47,093 bases of DNA, taken from the NCBI GenBank assembly GCA_001443445.1, contig LDXN01000015.1, forward strand, positions 3,604 through 50,696. The letters run 5' to 3'. The position numbers and the translations under genes are program-made. Below the pieces are notes generated by a model that was given only the letters and a program-made list of their open reading frames with translations, searched no databases and had not been told where the DNA came from. Positions 1 through 9,242 of this stretch are shown here, piece after piece; positions within the stretch are counted from its first letter, which is position 1, and each line of letters begins with the position of its first letter. The DNA comes from Candidatus Dadabacteria bacterium CSP1-2. GTDB taxonomy: Bacteria; Desulfobacterota_D; UBA1144; Nemesobacterales; CSP1-2.

Positions 1-639
1 ATTGCTGATATTGGTTCAGGTACTGGAATTTTATCTCGGTTGTTCTTAAAAAATGACAATATTGTATTAGGGGTCGAGCCAAACAAAGAAATGAGAAAGA
101 TTGCTGAAAAACTTTTAAAAGACTATTCTAATTTTAAAAGTGTGGATGGCGCTGCTGAGTCATCAAATCTCAAAGATCAAAGTGTAGATTTCATAACCTC
201 TGGACAAGCTTTTCATTGGTTTCATACAAATAAATCAAGAAAAGAATTTTTACGAATCCTAAAACCTAATGGTTGGGTTGTGCTTATCTGGAATGACAGA
301 AAAACTGACACTACTCCATTTTTAAAGGCTTACGATAACTTACTTTATAAGTTCGGGATTGATTACAAAGAAGTAAATCAACAAATTCCGGATGAGAGGA
401 ATTTTGCTAAGTTTTTTGGGCATGATTCCTTTCAACTTAAGATTTTTCACAATTTTCAGGTTTTTAATTTTGATAGTTTAAAGGGTAGAGTCTTATCATC
501 CTCTTACGCGCCAATGAAGGGCCATCCTAATTATGAGCAGATGATGCGCAATCTACATAGAATTTTTCTTGAATATCAATCTGATGGCAAAGTTAGATTC
601 GAGTACGATACAGAGGTGTATTATGGACAGTTCAAATAA
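1..639 (+). CDS. SAM-dependent methyltransferase, 5' truncated
   Basis: This is the C-terminal 212 codons of a class I methyltransferase; the reading frame is open from base 1, so the true start lies outside the window. The first residues, ADIGSGTG, are the glycine-rich SAM-binding motif I. An acidic residue in GVEPN follows after the second strand, and TSGQAFHWF resembles the motif IV region of the Methyltransf_11 / trans-aconitate methyltransferase-like group. The substrate cannot be told. The gene is AT-rich and ends in TAATAA. Confidence 0.85.
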   Translation: MADIGSGTGILSRLFLKNDNIVLGVEPNKEMRKIAEKLLKDYSNFKSVDGAAESSNLKDQSVDFITSGQAFHWFHTNKSRKEFLRILKPNGWVVLIWNDRKTDTTPFLKAYDNLLYKFGIDYKEVNQQIPDERNFAKFFGHDSFQLKIFHNFQVFNFDSLKGRVLSSSYAPMKGHPNYEQMMRNLHRIFLEYQSDGKVRFEYDTEVYYGQFK

Positions 640-661
640 TAAATGACTAACTAAGTTAATC

Positions 662-1699
662 ATGGGCATCTTTAACCTGATAATTCCCCGTAGCTTGCTA
701 CTGGGTTCCCGCTGTCATTGCGAACGAAGTGAAGCAATCTTTATTCTGAGATTGCTTCGTCGTGGAGTTTACCCTGAGGTAAGTCGAAGGGCTTCTCGCA
801 ATGACGAGAATGCTATTTGTTTATGCAACGATACCCCACGGCTTGCCGCAGGGTTTTTCATTAAAAGCATACTAAAAGTATTAAACTCAGTGCTAAGTAT
901 TCTTTTTGTTGCAATAAGTATAGAAGCCATTTCTTATGCCTCTACATCACATCAAACTGATACAATTGTAACCGACAAGGAATTAATTATTCTGGGTAAA
1001 TGGAATGAAAAACAACTAGATCATATCATAAGGGAATCCTTAGGAATTCCTGATTTAGATAAAAGAATAGACTTTCTATCAGAACAATTTTTAAACGTGG
1101 ATTATAAAGAATCAACTCTGATTGGAAACATAAATACACCAGAAGTATTTGTTATTAATTTAGAGGGGGTTGACTGTTTTACCTATATTGATTATGTAGA
1201 AGCGATGCGTCTTTCAAACTCCTTTCCTGAGTTTAAGGATAAACTGAAGACAATAAGATACCAATCTGGGGATGTTGATTTTCTAAAAAGAAATCACTTC
1301 TTTACTGATTGGGAATATTTTAACTCACAATATGTTGACGATGTTACAGAAAAGATTGGTGGAGATAAAACAAAAACGGTTTTGAAAACGCTGAATGATA
1401 AGAATGATGGTACTTATTTCATACCTGGAATTTCACCTAAAAAACGGAAGATTCACTATATCCCTTCCGATGCCTTTGATAATGAAATGCTTTCAAAACT
1501 GAGATCTGGAGATTATATTGGAATATATTCGAATCAAGATGGACTAGATGTTTCACATGTTGGGATCGTTATTAAAGAAGGAGACACGTTTTATTTTAGG
1601 CATGCTTCATCATCAGAGGGAAATAGAAAGGTTGTTGATGAGGATTTTATGAACTATATCTCTGATAAACCTGGCATACTTATTTTAAGGCCTAAATAA
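662..1699 (+). CDS. DUF1460 amidase-like exported protein with repeat-derived N-terminus
   Basis: From about residue 100 on the protein matches the DUF1460 (NlpC/P60-like cysteine amidase) family: the likely nucleophile Cys is in GVDCFTYID and the His in SHVGIVIK. It probably acts on cell-wall peptides in the periplasm. A hydrophobic export segment (LSILFVAISIEAIS) starts near residue 79. The preceding part, residues 8-67, is encoded by an interspersed repeat (683-862) and is rich in Arg and Cys, unlike any export signal. Translation may start at ATG 662, or downstream, for example at GTG 890; no good ribosome binding site settles this. If the repeat is translated, the signal sequence is displaced inward. 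Confidence 0.8.
   Translation: MGIFNLIIPRSLLLGSRCHCERSEAIFILRLLRRGVYPEVSRRASRNDENAICLCNDTPRLAAGFFIKSILKVLNSVLSILFVAISIEAISYASTSHQTDTIVTDKELIILGKWNEKQLDHIIRESLGIPDLDKRIDFLSEQFLNVDYKESTLIGNINTPEVFVINLEGVDCFTYIDYVEAMRLSNSFPEFKDKLKTIRYQSGDVDFLKRNHFFTDWEYFNSQYVDDVTEKIGGDKTKTVLKTLNDKNDGTYFIPGISPKKRKIHYIPSDAFDNEMLSKLRSGDYIGIYSNQDGLDVSHVGIVIKEGDTFYFRHASSSEGNRKVVDEDFMNYISDKPGILILRPK
683..862 (+). repeat. Composite palindromic repeat inside the DUF1460 gene
   Basis: Two copies of a hairpin module (CCCCGTAGCTTGCTACTGGG at 686-705 and a relative at 834-853) flank an inner module that begins TCATTGCGAACGAAG and ends TCGCAATGAC. The 180-bp unit is codon-aligned with the host frame. It is homologous to 7594-7857 inside lolA, in the same orientation and frame. 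Confidence 0.85.
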
Positions 1700-1821
1700 T
1701 TAAAAAAAGATTCCCCGCAATGCCCGTAACTATTTGGATGAACTTGACAACCCCCCTACCCTTACCAATACTAGACTACTCAAACTGTCACCCGAGTTTC
1801 CAATAAATCCAAGGATATTAT

Positions 1822-3285
1822 ATGGATTCAATCGAAGCACTTAGAAGTACGCTCCTTATAGGCCCTGAGCTTGCTTTAATACTTACTGGCCTAATTGTGA
1901 TGGTAATTGACGCTTTGATTAAGGGAAAAGCAAAAACAGAGCTATTTTGGATTGCACTTCTTGGACTTGCAGTCAGCTTTGTATTGAATCTTGAAAGATT
2001 TCATCAGGTGTCGAGTGCATTTGCAGGCGCTCTTTCTTTAGATGAATTCGCTGCATACTTTAACATTATTTTTATCGTTGGCGCATTCCTAGCCATTGTA
2101 TTATCAAAGGATTATATCGCAAAAATGGATTTAAGGGCTAATGAGTATTATGCCCTTCTTCTCTTTTCAACCTCCGGGATGATGATTCTCAGTTCTGCTA
2201 AGGAATTTATGTCTCTTTTCCTTGGATTTGAAATTATGTCTATTTCGGTATACATACTTTCTGGTTTTAACAGAAGATCAACCCGTTCATCCGAGGCTGG
2301 AATAAAATACCTTGTTTTGGGAGGGTTTGCCTCAGCGATACTTCTTTATGGAATAGCATTAATTTACGGAGCATCTGGCACAATATTTCTTGATGAGATT
2401 GCAAAAAGATTTGATATAAATAACCCACTATATCTCGCAGGAACCGCCCTTATTCTCGTAGCGTTTATTTTCAAAATCGGCGCTTTCCCACTTCATCAAT
2501 GGGTTCCGGACATCTATGAGGGAGCACCTATGGCAGTGACGGGGTTTATGTCTGTAGGTGTAAAAGCGGCTGCATTTGCAATTCTTCTAAGGGTTCTTTT
2601 TGAAGGCTTCTCTCAACTTGAAACAAGCTGGACGCAGGTTCTCTGGATTGTTTCTGTTTTTACAATGACTATAGGAAATCTTGCCGCCTTAACTCAGATA
2701 AGTATTAAAAGGATGCTTGCTTATTCAAGTATTGCCCATGCTGGATATATACTTGTTGGAGTCGTAGCCGCCTATGGAGAAAAAAAGCTTGGTTTAAGCA
2801 GTGTGCTTTATTACCTATTTTCATATACATTCATGAATCTTGGAGCATTTGGTGTATTAACTTATCTCTCAATGAAGGGAAGAGAATGTGAAACGCTTGA
2901 TGATATATCAGGGCTATGGGTGAAAAAGCCGCTTACGGCCGTAGCCCTGGGAATATTCATGTTATCCTTGGCTGGTGTTCCACCAACAATTGGTTTCTTT
3001 GCGAAATACCGTGTATTTCTATCGGGTGTGAGAGCTGAGTTCTACTGGCTCGTTGTCATAGGTATTCTAAACAGTGTTCTTTCTGCTTATTATTACCTTC
3101 GGGTGCTTGTCTATGCTTATATGAGAGAAGAAAAAGTCGAGTTTCCTTCTTTTAAACCAATCTCTGCTGTTGCACTTACCATTCTAACAATAGGAACTAT
3201 TATCCTGGGGATTTTTCCCTTTTACTCATGGGACCTCGCCCTCAAGGCCGTAGACTCATTTCTTCTGGCACTACAAGCGAGATAA
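1822..3285 (+). CDS. nuoN: NADH-quinone oxidoreductase subunit N
   Basis: This 487-residue protein is a membrane-arm, proton-pumping antiporter-like subunit of respiratory complex I (NDH-1). About 14 hydrophobic segments are visible. The family signature region GAFPLHQWVPDIYEGAP is intact, followed by the conserved FMSVGVKAA lysine segment. The ATG at 1822 has AAGGAT seven bases upstream. nuoN is normally the last gene of nuoA-N, but here it stands alone between unrelated genes, with nuoABCD some 6 kb away on the other strand. The length is typical. Confidence 0.97.
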   Translation: MDSIEALRSTLLIGPELALILTGLIVMVIDALIKGKAKTELFWIALLGLAVSFVLNLERFHQVSSAFAGALSLDEFAAYFNIIFIVGAFLAIVLSKDYIAKMDLRANEYYALLLFSTSGMMILSSAKEFMSLFLGFEIMSISVYILSGFNRRSTRSSEAGIKYLVLGGFASAILLYGIALIYGASGTIFLDEIAKRFDINNPLYLAGTALILVAFIFKIGAFPLHQWVPDIYEGAPMAVTGFMSVGVKAAAFAILLRVLFEGFSQLETSWTQVLWIVSVFTMTIGNLAALTQISIKRMLAYSSIAHAGYILVGVVAAYGEKKLGLSSVLYYLFSYTFMNLGAFGVLTYLSMKGRECETLDDISGLWVKKPLTAVALGIFMLSLAGVPPTIGFFAKYRVFLSGVRAEFYWLVVIGILNSVLSAYYYLRVLVYAYMREEKVEFPSFKPISAVALTILTIGTIILGIFPFYSWDLALKAVDSFLLALQAR

Positions 3286-3382
3286 GAAACTTGCCACCGC
3301 CACAGCCATCTAACTTCGGGCACTATACTGGAATATACGAGGCACGTATAGAAGGCTGAGTTGGGATTTTTGAAAGTTTTAC

Positions 3383-3418
3383 TTATACTGTTTTTCATAG
3401 TACATATAATTATACTGT
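3383..3418 (+). promoter_or_regulatory. hicAB promoter/operator candidate
   Basis: Two exact direct copies of TTATACTGT (3383-3391 and 3410-3418) flank and overlap a consensus -10 TATAAT (3405-3410), 22 bases upstream of hicA. They would suit autorepression by HicB. No good -35 was found, so the promoter is inferred. Confidence 0.4.
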
Positions 3419-3439
3419 CGGGGCAAAGAAGGGAATAGA

Positions 3440-3700
3440 ATGCGCCGACCTAACAAACTTTTAGAACGAATCTTGCGGGGCACATCCGATGCAAACATAC
3501 CCTTTGCTGGGATATGTCAATTGCTGGGCAAGTTAGGATTTGAGGAAAGAATTCGAGGCAGTCATCACATATTTACGAAACAGAGCGTTGATGAAATATT
3601 GAACCTGCAGCCTAAAGGTGCAAAGGCTAAACCTTATCAGGTTAAGCAAGTTCGCAATGTGATTCTAAAGTACAAATTGGGAGGTGAAGAAGATGATTAA
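3440..3700 (+). CDS. hicA: HicA-type mRNA interferase toxin
   Basis: This 86-residue protein has the double-stranded-RNA-binding-like HicA (YcfA) fold. The motif GSHHIF carries the catalytic His, preceded by LLGKLGFEE and followed by the VKQVRNVI helix. HicA toxins cleave mRNA when free of HicB. It is longer at the N-terminus than minimal 60-residue HicA proteins. ATG 3440 has AAGGGAATAG upstream. It overlaps hicB by 8 bases, the usual coupled toxin-antitoxin layout. Confidence 0.9.
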   Translation: MRRPNKLLERILRGTSDANIPFAGICQLLGKLGFEERIRGSHHIFTKQSVDEILNLQPKGAKAKPYQVKQVRNVILKYKLGGEEDD

Positions 3701-3902
3701 GTACGAAGTCATTATTTATTGGAGCAATGAAGACCAAGCATTTATCGCTGAGGTTCCTGAATTGCCAGGATGTGCAGCGGATGGGGTAACATACCAAGAA
3801 GCTCTAGCCAATGTGGAAGTGGTCATCCAAGAGTGGATCGAGACTGCAAAGGAACTGAGGCGCCCGATTCCTAAGCCTAAAGGTCGCTTGGTATTTGCGT
3901 AG
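3693..3902 (+). CDS. hicB: HicB-type antitoxin
   Basis: This small HicB-like protein has the expected partial RNase H-like motif (EVPELPGCAADGVTYQEAL) and a C-terminal tail rich in Pro and Lys. It should bind and block HicA; many HicB proteins also repress their own operon. A GTG at 3684 is in frame, but GGAGGTG at 3680-3686 sits at ideal distance from ATG 3693, which is chosen, giving 69 residues. No separate DNA-binding domain is visible, so repression would rely on the short form. Confidence 0.9.
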   Translation: MIKYEVIIYWSNEDQAFIAEVPELPGCAADGVTYQEALANVEVVIQEWIETAKELRRPIPKPKGRLVFA

Positions 3903-3979
3903 TTTATCTTACCTATTGTGATGCGGTATCTGAAATAAATCAAAGTTAATTCAAGAAGTTCGTGAACCTCGGCTGAGTA

Positions 3980-5038
3980 ATGTTTGATTATCAAGCTTTA
4001 AAAAAATATCTCTTCAAAATAGATCCAGAAAAAACTCATAAAATAACTGAGTATGCTTTAAGAACAGTAAAATACTTGCCGATTTGCTTCGATTTTCTAA
4101 AAAGAAAAAACTTTATTATTAACAACCGCCTAAAACAAAATATCTTTGGCAAAGATTTCCTGAATCCTGTTGGTTTAGCTGCAGGTTTTGATAAAAATGG
4201 AACAACGATTGAAGCTATGCCCGCGTTAGGCTTCGGTTTTGTAGAAGTTGGAACTGTGACACCACAACCTCAAGCAGGAAACCAAAAGCCGAGGCTTTTT
4301 AGGTTTTCTGCAGAAGAAAGCCTGGAAAACTCAATGGGTTTTAATAATGACGGGATGCTAGTAATTCAAAAAAGACTTCATAAAGTTTATCCATTCGATT
4401 TACCTATTGGAGTAAATATAGGAAAAAATAAAACGACTCCTCAAGAAAAAGCAATAGATGATTACGTTGATCTAATTCGTGGTTTTAAGGATGTATGTGA
4501 CTATCTTGTTATAAACATATCGTCTCCAAATACACCCGGCTTAAGAGACCTTCAAAACGAAGCCTTTATAAGAACGATTTTCAGTACTGCACAGCAGATA
4601 ACTTCAAAACCTATCTTACTAAAAATCTCCCCCGATTTGGAAGCTTCCCAAGCTGTGAATTTATGTGCAATTGCCGTTCAAAATGGAGCTTCCGGAATTA
4701 TAGCTACAAATACAAGCGTTGATTATACAATTCTTCCAAATGCTAAACAAATTGGCGGATTAAGTGGAAGAGCAATCCAAGATAAAAGTTTCCATATTTT
4801 TAATGAAATTGCTAAAGAACTTTACGGAAAAACTTTGTTGATTAGTGTTGGAGGGATAGATTCCGGGGCTGAAGCTTATAAAAGAATTAAAGCCGGCGCA
4901 TCTTTGGTTCAGATATATACAGCGTTAATATTCCACGGCCCATCACTTGTTAGAAAAATTAACGAAGAAATACTCGAGCTATTAAGCAAAGATGGCTTTA
5001 ACCATATAACTGAGGCTGTCGGTGCTGATAGAAGATAA
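3980..5038 (+). CDS. pyrD: Dihydroorotate dehydrogenase (quinone), class 2
   Basis: This 352-residue enzyme oxidises dihydroorotate to orotate in pyrimidine synthesis, passing electrons to membrane quinone. The long N-terminal extension (about residues 1-50) is the quinone-binding, membrane-associated part that marks class 2. FMN-site motifs are intact: LAAGFDKNG, MGFNNDG, NISSPNTPGLR with the catalytic Ser, LLKISPD, ATNTS, and ISVGGI near the phosphate site. The C-terminal EAVGADRR is the usual family ending. Upstream is hicAB; no clear ribosome binding site is seen. Confidence 0.97.
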   Translation: MFDYQALKKYLFKIDPEKTHKITEYALRTVKYLPICFDFLKRKNFIINNRLKQNIFGKDFLNPVGLAAGFDKNGTTIEAMPALGFGFVEVGTVTPQPQAGNQKPRLFRFSAEESLENSMGFNNDGMLVIQKRLHKVYPFDLPIGVNIGKNKTTPQEKAIDDYVDLIRGFKDVCDYLVINISSPNTPGLRDLQNEAFIRTIFSTAQQITSKPILLKISPDLEASQAVNLCAIAVQNGASGIIATNTSVDYTILPNAKQIGGLSGRAIQDKSFHIFNEIAKELYGKTLLISVGGIDSGAEAYKRIKAGASLVQIYTALIFHGPSLVRKINEEILELLSKDGFNHITEAVGADRR

Positions 5039-5203
5039 CCAATTAACGGAAAGAAAACCAAGCTAACACATATGATAATGCGGATTTACATACGAGATCC
5101 TTAAATTAAGTTATTAATTCTAAAACCCTAACCCACAATCCTAAGATGAAATCTCTTCTCTCCTTTCAGCCCATAGCAAAACTATGGAAGTCCTACTTTT
5201 TAT

Positions 5204-5232
5204 TTGACAATTTCTATTAACTCCGCTATTTT
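5204..5232 (+). promoter_or_regulatory. Possible sigma-70 promoter for ftsK
   Basis: Consensus TTGACA (5204-5209), a 17-base spacer, then TATTTT (5227-5232), about 86 bases before ftsK. This 279-base pyrD-ftsK gap shows no other gene; a weak CCATAG/CTATGG hairpin lies at 5171-5188. Confidence 0.4.
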
Positions 5233-5317
5233 GATAATCAGTTTATGCAAGACGCAGTGCCTAGGTTTTCTTTGATTGGTATAGTTATATGTAAAAGACT
5301 ATCAAAACAAGGTAGAA

Positions 5318-7570
5318 ATGCCTAAAAGTAAAAGTCAGTCAAAAGAAGAATCCTCTAGTTATATTGCAAGAGAAATAGTCGCTGCAGTATTATTCACTAT
5401 CGGTATATTTTCATCCCTCAGTCTTCTGTTTTACAGCTCTAAATCCGGACTTGATGTAAAAGGCGCCATGGGGACAATAGGAGTTTTTATCTCTAGTATG
5501 CTAGGGAAGGCTTTCGGGCTCTGTTCCTTTGTGATTCCAATTATTATGTTTTATACAGCAGTAGTTGTTTTTGCGAATAGGACAGGAAGCAGACTTTATC
5601 AAAAAGCCATTTCTGCCTTTATTTTCCTTTTTGCATCAACCACATTCTTTGGACTTATATTTAGAAACAAAGACCTTTTAGGTTATAGCCCGCCTGGGGG
5701 ATGGTTAGGTAATCTATTTTCCACGCTACTTAGAGATAAAATCGCAGGTTCCTTTGGATCATACATAATTGTAACTATTTTTCTTCTTATAAGTTTAGTT
5801 ATAATAACGAATCTTACACTGTCCGAGGTTCTTAATTGGCTAGGCTATGTCGGCAGGCTTCTAACTTTTACAACAGAAAAACTGTTATCCATATTCCGGT
5901 TTACATTGCGCCAGGTAGAGGTAATCATCGAAAATGTTTATGATCTCTTTTCAAAACCGAAGCCAAAAATTAGTAAAGATTCTACACAAGCAAGACCTAA
6001 ACCAATTAGACAAGTTGTTGAGGAGGAACTGCCACCAAAACTCGAGCCTGCAACTTTACCCCCAATTATAGTTGAGCAGCAAAAAGAAAAATCGGGCGAT
6101 AAACCATCGTTCAAACCAGTATTACAAGCGAACTTCAAACTCCCTTCTACTGATTTACTTGATCCGAAAAGAGAGTCAGAAATTAAAATTGATAAAGATG
6201 TCGTTTATGAAAAAGCTAAACTCATTGAGGAAAAGCTTGCCGACTTTGGAGTATCAGGGAAGGTTATAGAAATAAGACCCGGTCCTGTTATAACCATGTT
6301 TGAGTATAAACCATCGCCTGGGATAAAGATTAATAAAATTGCATCCCTTTCCGGCGATCTCGCAATGGGACTTAGCGCTCTTAGTATAAGAATAATAGCC
6401 CCTATTCCGGGAAAAGACGTCATAGGCATCGAGGTTCCAAATGATAGAAGAGAAACTGTTGTGCTAAGAGAACTCCTTGAAGACCAGGAATTCCTTAGAA
6501 GCAAATCAATCCTAACGCTCGCACTTGGAAAAGACATATCTGGAAAAGCCTCCTATATGGACCTGAGAAAAGCCCCACACCTTATGATTGCAGGCACTAC
6601 TGGCTCTGGCAAAAGTGTCCTACTTCATACAGTTATGGCAAGCATGCTTTATAAAGCCAGCCCATACGAGCTAAAGTTCATAATGATTGACCCTAAAATG
6701 CTTGAGCTTTCAGTTTACGAGGATATTCCTCACCTTCTTCACCCCGTAGTTATAAACCCAAAAGAATCTGCTGCAGCACTAAGGTGGGCAGTAAGGGAGA
6801 TGGAACAAAGATACAGATTACTTTCTGAAGAGGGTGTTAGAGACATAGAGAGTTATAACAGAAGGATTGAAAAACTGGACTCTAAAGACAAATGGCAGAA
6901 ATGGCTTCCATACATAGTAATCGTTATGGATGAGCTTGCAGATTTAATGATGGTGGCTCCGCGTGAGGTTGAAGAATCAATAACTAGACTCTCTCAGATG
7001 GCACGGGCTGCGGGTATACACCTTATAGTTGCAACACAGCGACCCTCTGTTGATGTAGTTGCTGGACTTATCAAGGCCAACTTTCCGGCAAGAATTTCTT
7101 TTCTCGTCTCATCTAGGATTGATTCCCGTATTATTCTTGATAATACAGGAGCAGAGCAACTTCTTGGAAAAGGAGACATGCTATTACTTCAGCCCGGCAC
7201 CTCGAAGTTAATTAGAATCCAGGGTGCATTAATATCCGACGGAGAAAGGGAAAGAATCACTGAGTATCTAAAATCTCAAGGATTACCTGAATACAACCAA
7301 GAAATTACTAGGATAGAAGAAACCGAGACTCCACAAGACCTTGAAAGCGAGAAGGATGAACTATATTATGAAGCTCTTAGAATCGTAGCAGAATCACGCC
7401 AGGCATCTATATCAATGCTTCAGAGAAAGCTAAAAATTGGTTATAATAGATCAGCTAGAATTGTTGAGATCATGGAAAAAGAGGGAATTGTAGGACCTCA
7501 GGAGATTGCAGGAAAACCAAGAGAGGTTTTCATAGACTTAGCAAAGGTAAATCAGAGGCAAAGAAATTGA
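5318..7570 (+). CDS. ftsK: DNA translocase FtsK
   Basis: This 750-residue septal DNA pump helps segregate chromosome termini. Four hydrophobic segments span about residues 20-175, followed by a short charged/proline linker (about 210-275), an alpha domain, and the RecA-like motor with Walker A GTTGSGKS at residues 426-433 and Walker B IVIVMDELADLM. A C-terminal winged-helix gamma domain (SMLQRKLKIGYNRSARIVE) recognises polar DNA motifs. The linker is much shorter than in Escherichia coli. ATG 5318 has AAGGTAG upstream. Its TGA overlaps the TTG start of lolA. Confidence 0.97.
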   Translation: MPKSKSQSKEESSSYIAREIVAAVLFTIGIFSSLSLLFYSSKSGLDVKGAMGTIGVFISSMLGKAFGLCSFVIPIIMFYTAVVVFANRTGSRLYQKAISAFIFLFASTTFFGLIFRNKDLLGYSPPGGWLGNLFSTLLRDKIAGSFGSYIIVTIFLLISLVIITNLTLSEVLNWLGYVGRLLTFTTEKLLSIFRFTLRQVEVIIENVYDLFSKPKPKISKDSTQARPKPIRQVVEEELPPKLEPATLPPIIVEQQKEKSGDKPSFKPVLQANFKLPSTDLLDPKRESEIKIDKDVVYEKAKLIEEKLADFGVSGKVIEIRPGPVITMFEYKPSPGIKINKIASLSGDLAMGLSALSIRIIAPIPGKDVIGIEVPNDRRETVVLRELLEDQEFLRSKSILTLALGKDISGKASYMDLRKAPHLMIAGTTGSGKSVLLHTVMASMLYKASPYELKFIMIDPKMLELSVYEDIPHLLHPVVINPKESAAALRWAVREMEQRYRLLSEEGVRDIESYNRRIEKLDSKDKWQKWLPYIVIVMDELADLMMVAPREVEESITRLSQMARAAGIHLIVATQRPSVDVVAGLIKANFPARISFLVSSRIDSRIILDNTGAEQLLGKGDMLLLQPGTSKLIRIQGALISDGERERITEYLKSQGLPEYNQEITRIEETETPQDLESEKDELYYEALRIVAESRQASISMLQRKLKIGYNRSARIVEIMEKEGIVGPQEIAGKPREVFIDLAKVNQRQRN

Positions 7571-8511
7571 AAAATTTATTCGTTAATGTAATGATTCCCC
7601 ACAACTTGCTACGAGGTTTCCACTGTCACCGTGTCATTGCAAATATTCTTTTTCTTGTCATTTCGAGCACAGCGAGAAATCTTAGATTCCTCACGGAGCC
7701 CGTACTGAGCAAAGGCGAAGTATTCGGAATGACACTTTGTGTCCGATTGCTTCGTCGCGGAGTTTATGCTGAGCCAAGTCGAAGGACTCCTCGCAGTGAC
7801 GAAAAGACTGTCTGTTTATGCTACGATGCCCTGCAATTTGCTGCAGAGTTTTTCGTTCTTGCTTTTTTTATATTCGTGCCAATTACTGTCTCAGGAGTTG
7901 AGGTTAGACAACTTGATGAAATAGTTACTGGAATTCAAGCTAACTACGAAAAGGTTGAAGATTTTCACGCAAAATTCACACAGGAAGCAACTGTAAGAGC
8001 TCTAAATAAAGTACAAAAGGCAGATGGGGAGGTCTGGTTTAAAAAGCCTGGGAAAATGAGATGGAATTACTATAGACCTGCTAAAGATGAGATTGTTTCT
8101 GATGGCATTACGCTTTGGTTTTACAATAATGAAGAAAAACAAGCTATTTGGTCACAACTAGATAAAATAATGGATACACCCACAACTACCACATTTCTCT
8201 CAGGCCTTGGAAACATAAAAGAACAATTTGATGCGAAGTTTTCCTCCGAAAAACAATTTGACGATAATGGAAACTACTTGATTGACCTAATGCCAAAAGC
8301 AAAGGGTGAAGAATATAACATGGTCACAATAGCTGTTGATAAGAAAAGCATGATTGTTAAAGATATCTTCCTCTATGACCCATTTGGAAATTTAACAAAG
8401 GTATCATTAAAGGGCATAGAAATTAATAAAGGGGTTCCTGACTCTTTGTTTAAATTTAAAGCTCCTAAAGGAACTGAGGTTATAGAAGCCCCTTCACCTG
8501 TTCAGCAATAA
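7567..8511 (+). CDS. lolA: Outer-membrane lipoprotein chaperone LolA with in-frame repeat
   Basis: From about residue 110 this is a LolA-family periplasmic carrier, which moves lipoproteins from LolCDE to LolB: FHAKFTQEATV, GEVWFKKPGKMRWNYY and the beta-strand pattern are typical. The TTG start overlaps the ftsK stop (TTGA), suggesting coupling. The first eight or nine residues (MKNLFVNV) look like a signal-peptide n-region, and FVLAFFIFVPITVSG like its h-region, but a 264-bp repeat (7594-7857, 88 codons) separates them. Either the long leader is translated and export is altered, or an unrecognised downstream start is used. The mature domain itself looks intact. Confidence 0.85.
   Translation: MKNLFVNVMIPHNLLRGFHCHRVIANILFLVISSTARNLRFLTEPVLSKGEVFGMTLCVRLLRRGVYAEPSRRTPRSDEKTVCLCYDALQFAAEFFVLAFFIFVPITVSGVEVRQLDEIVTGIQANYEKVEDFHAKFTQEATVRALNKVQKADGEVWFKKPGKMRWNYYRPAKDEIVSDGITLWFYNNEEKQAIWSQLDKIMDTPTTTTFLSGLGNIKEQFDAKFSSEKQFDDNGNYLIDLMPKAKGEEYNMVTIAVDKKSMIVKDIFLYDPFGNLTKVSLKGIEINKGVPDSLFKFKAPKGTEVIEAPSPVQQ
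7594..7857 (+). repeat. Composite palindromic repeat inside lolA
   Basis: Same outer hairpin modules as 683-862 (CCCCACAACTTGCTACGAGG at 7597-7616; a partner at about 7828-7847), with a longer inner part made of two TCATTGC/TCATTTCGAG-type modules. It is 264 bp and codon-aligned. It is translated in the same frame as the DUF1460 copy, giving shared peptides such as LLRRGVY and CLC. Confidence 0.85.
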
Positions 8512-8544
8512 TAAATAAACTAAGACCAAAAAGGAGGACATAAA

Positions 8545-8913
8545 ATGCAATATTCATCACAAAAGTTATTTTCATGCAATCGTCAATTTGCTCGACTCCT
8601 ATACGTTTTCCCAATAATATTAGTTACTGCACTTTCTCAAATCAGTTTTGGTCAGCAAGGTTTTGATGTTTCACAAGCGCAATACAGTTTTGCTATCCAA
8701 ATAAAGAACACGATCCCTGGCGTCATAGCTGCTGAGTGGAAATCCCCTTTTGACCTTTGGGTTGAGGCTGATGGCGTAGATCAAGCAGCAGCAAGAAATA
8801 TTGCACTCGATGTCATCTTTGCGGGAAAAGAGTTGTTGCAACAAAGCTTTTGCGTTCATGTGCATAATGGTGATTTTATACAGATTGCATCTCAATGCTG
8901 GTCGTATCCGTAA
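8545..8913 (+). CDS. Small exported protein of unknown function
   Basis: This 122-residue protein has a strong ribosome binding site (AAGGAGGAC) and a signal-peptide-like segment (LLYVFPIILVTALSQISFG, about residues 18-36). The mature part carries the run DQAAARNIALDVIFAGKELL and two Cys near the end that could form a disulfide. I do not recognise the family. It lies 33 bases after lolA and may share its transcript, but nothing links its function to LolA. Confidence 0.7.
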   Translation: MQYSSQKLFSCNRQFARLLYVFPIILVTALSQISFGQQGFDVSQAQYSFAIQIKNTIPGVIAAEWKSPFDLWVEADGVDQAAARNIALDVIFAGKELLQQSFCVHVHNGDFIQIASQCWSYP

Positions 8914-9242
8914 AAAGCATCAACCTCTGAATCTCAAGTTTCCAAGATGAAATTCGGCTGTGAGATTATCATTAGACTACTACCTAATACTAAGGTTATC
9001 TATTAGTTGAAAGCAAAAGCTAATGTAAATTATTAATAATGAACTTAATAAATTAAAAGGCACGATAAGTAATTTAATGTAATATCTCAAATAATGCGAG
9101 AAATTACCTTCAGAACATGTAATTTTATACAATAATCAAATAGCAATCATAAAATCAAAAGCCTTAATTATTTACTCTAATCTTTATCTATAAGCTAAAA
9201 TAAGCTAACAGGAAAATTCGAGATATTATGAAATAGAATTAT
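8914..9242 (+). other. Gene-free AT-rich spacer
   Basis: 329 bases between the convergent ends of the 122-residue gene and nuoD. Very AT-rich, with no convincing ORF, terminator hairpin or interspersed repeat. Confidence 0.7.

Noticed and set aside
3716-3994. 92-codon - strand ORF antisense to hicB
   Set aside because: Complement of a clear HicB gene, with no family resemblance.
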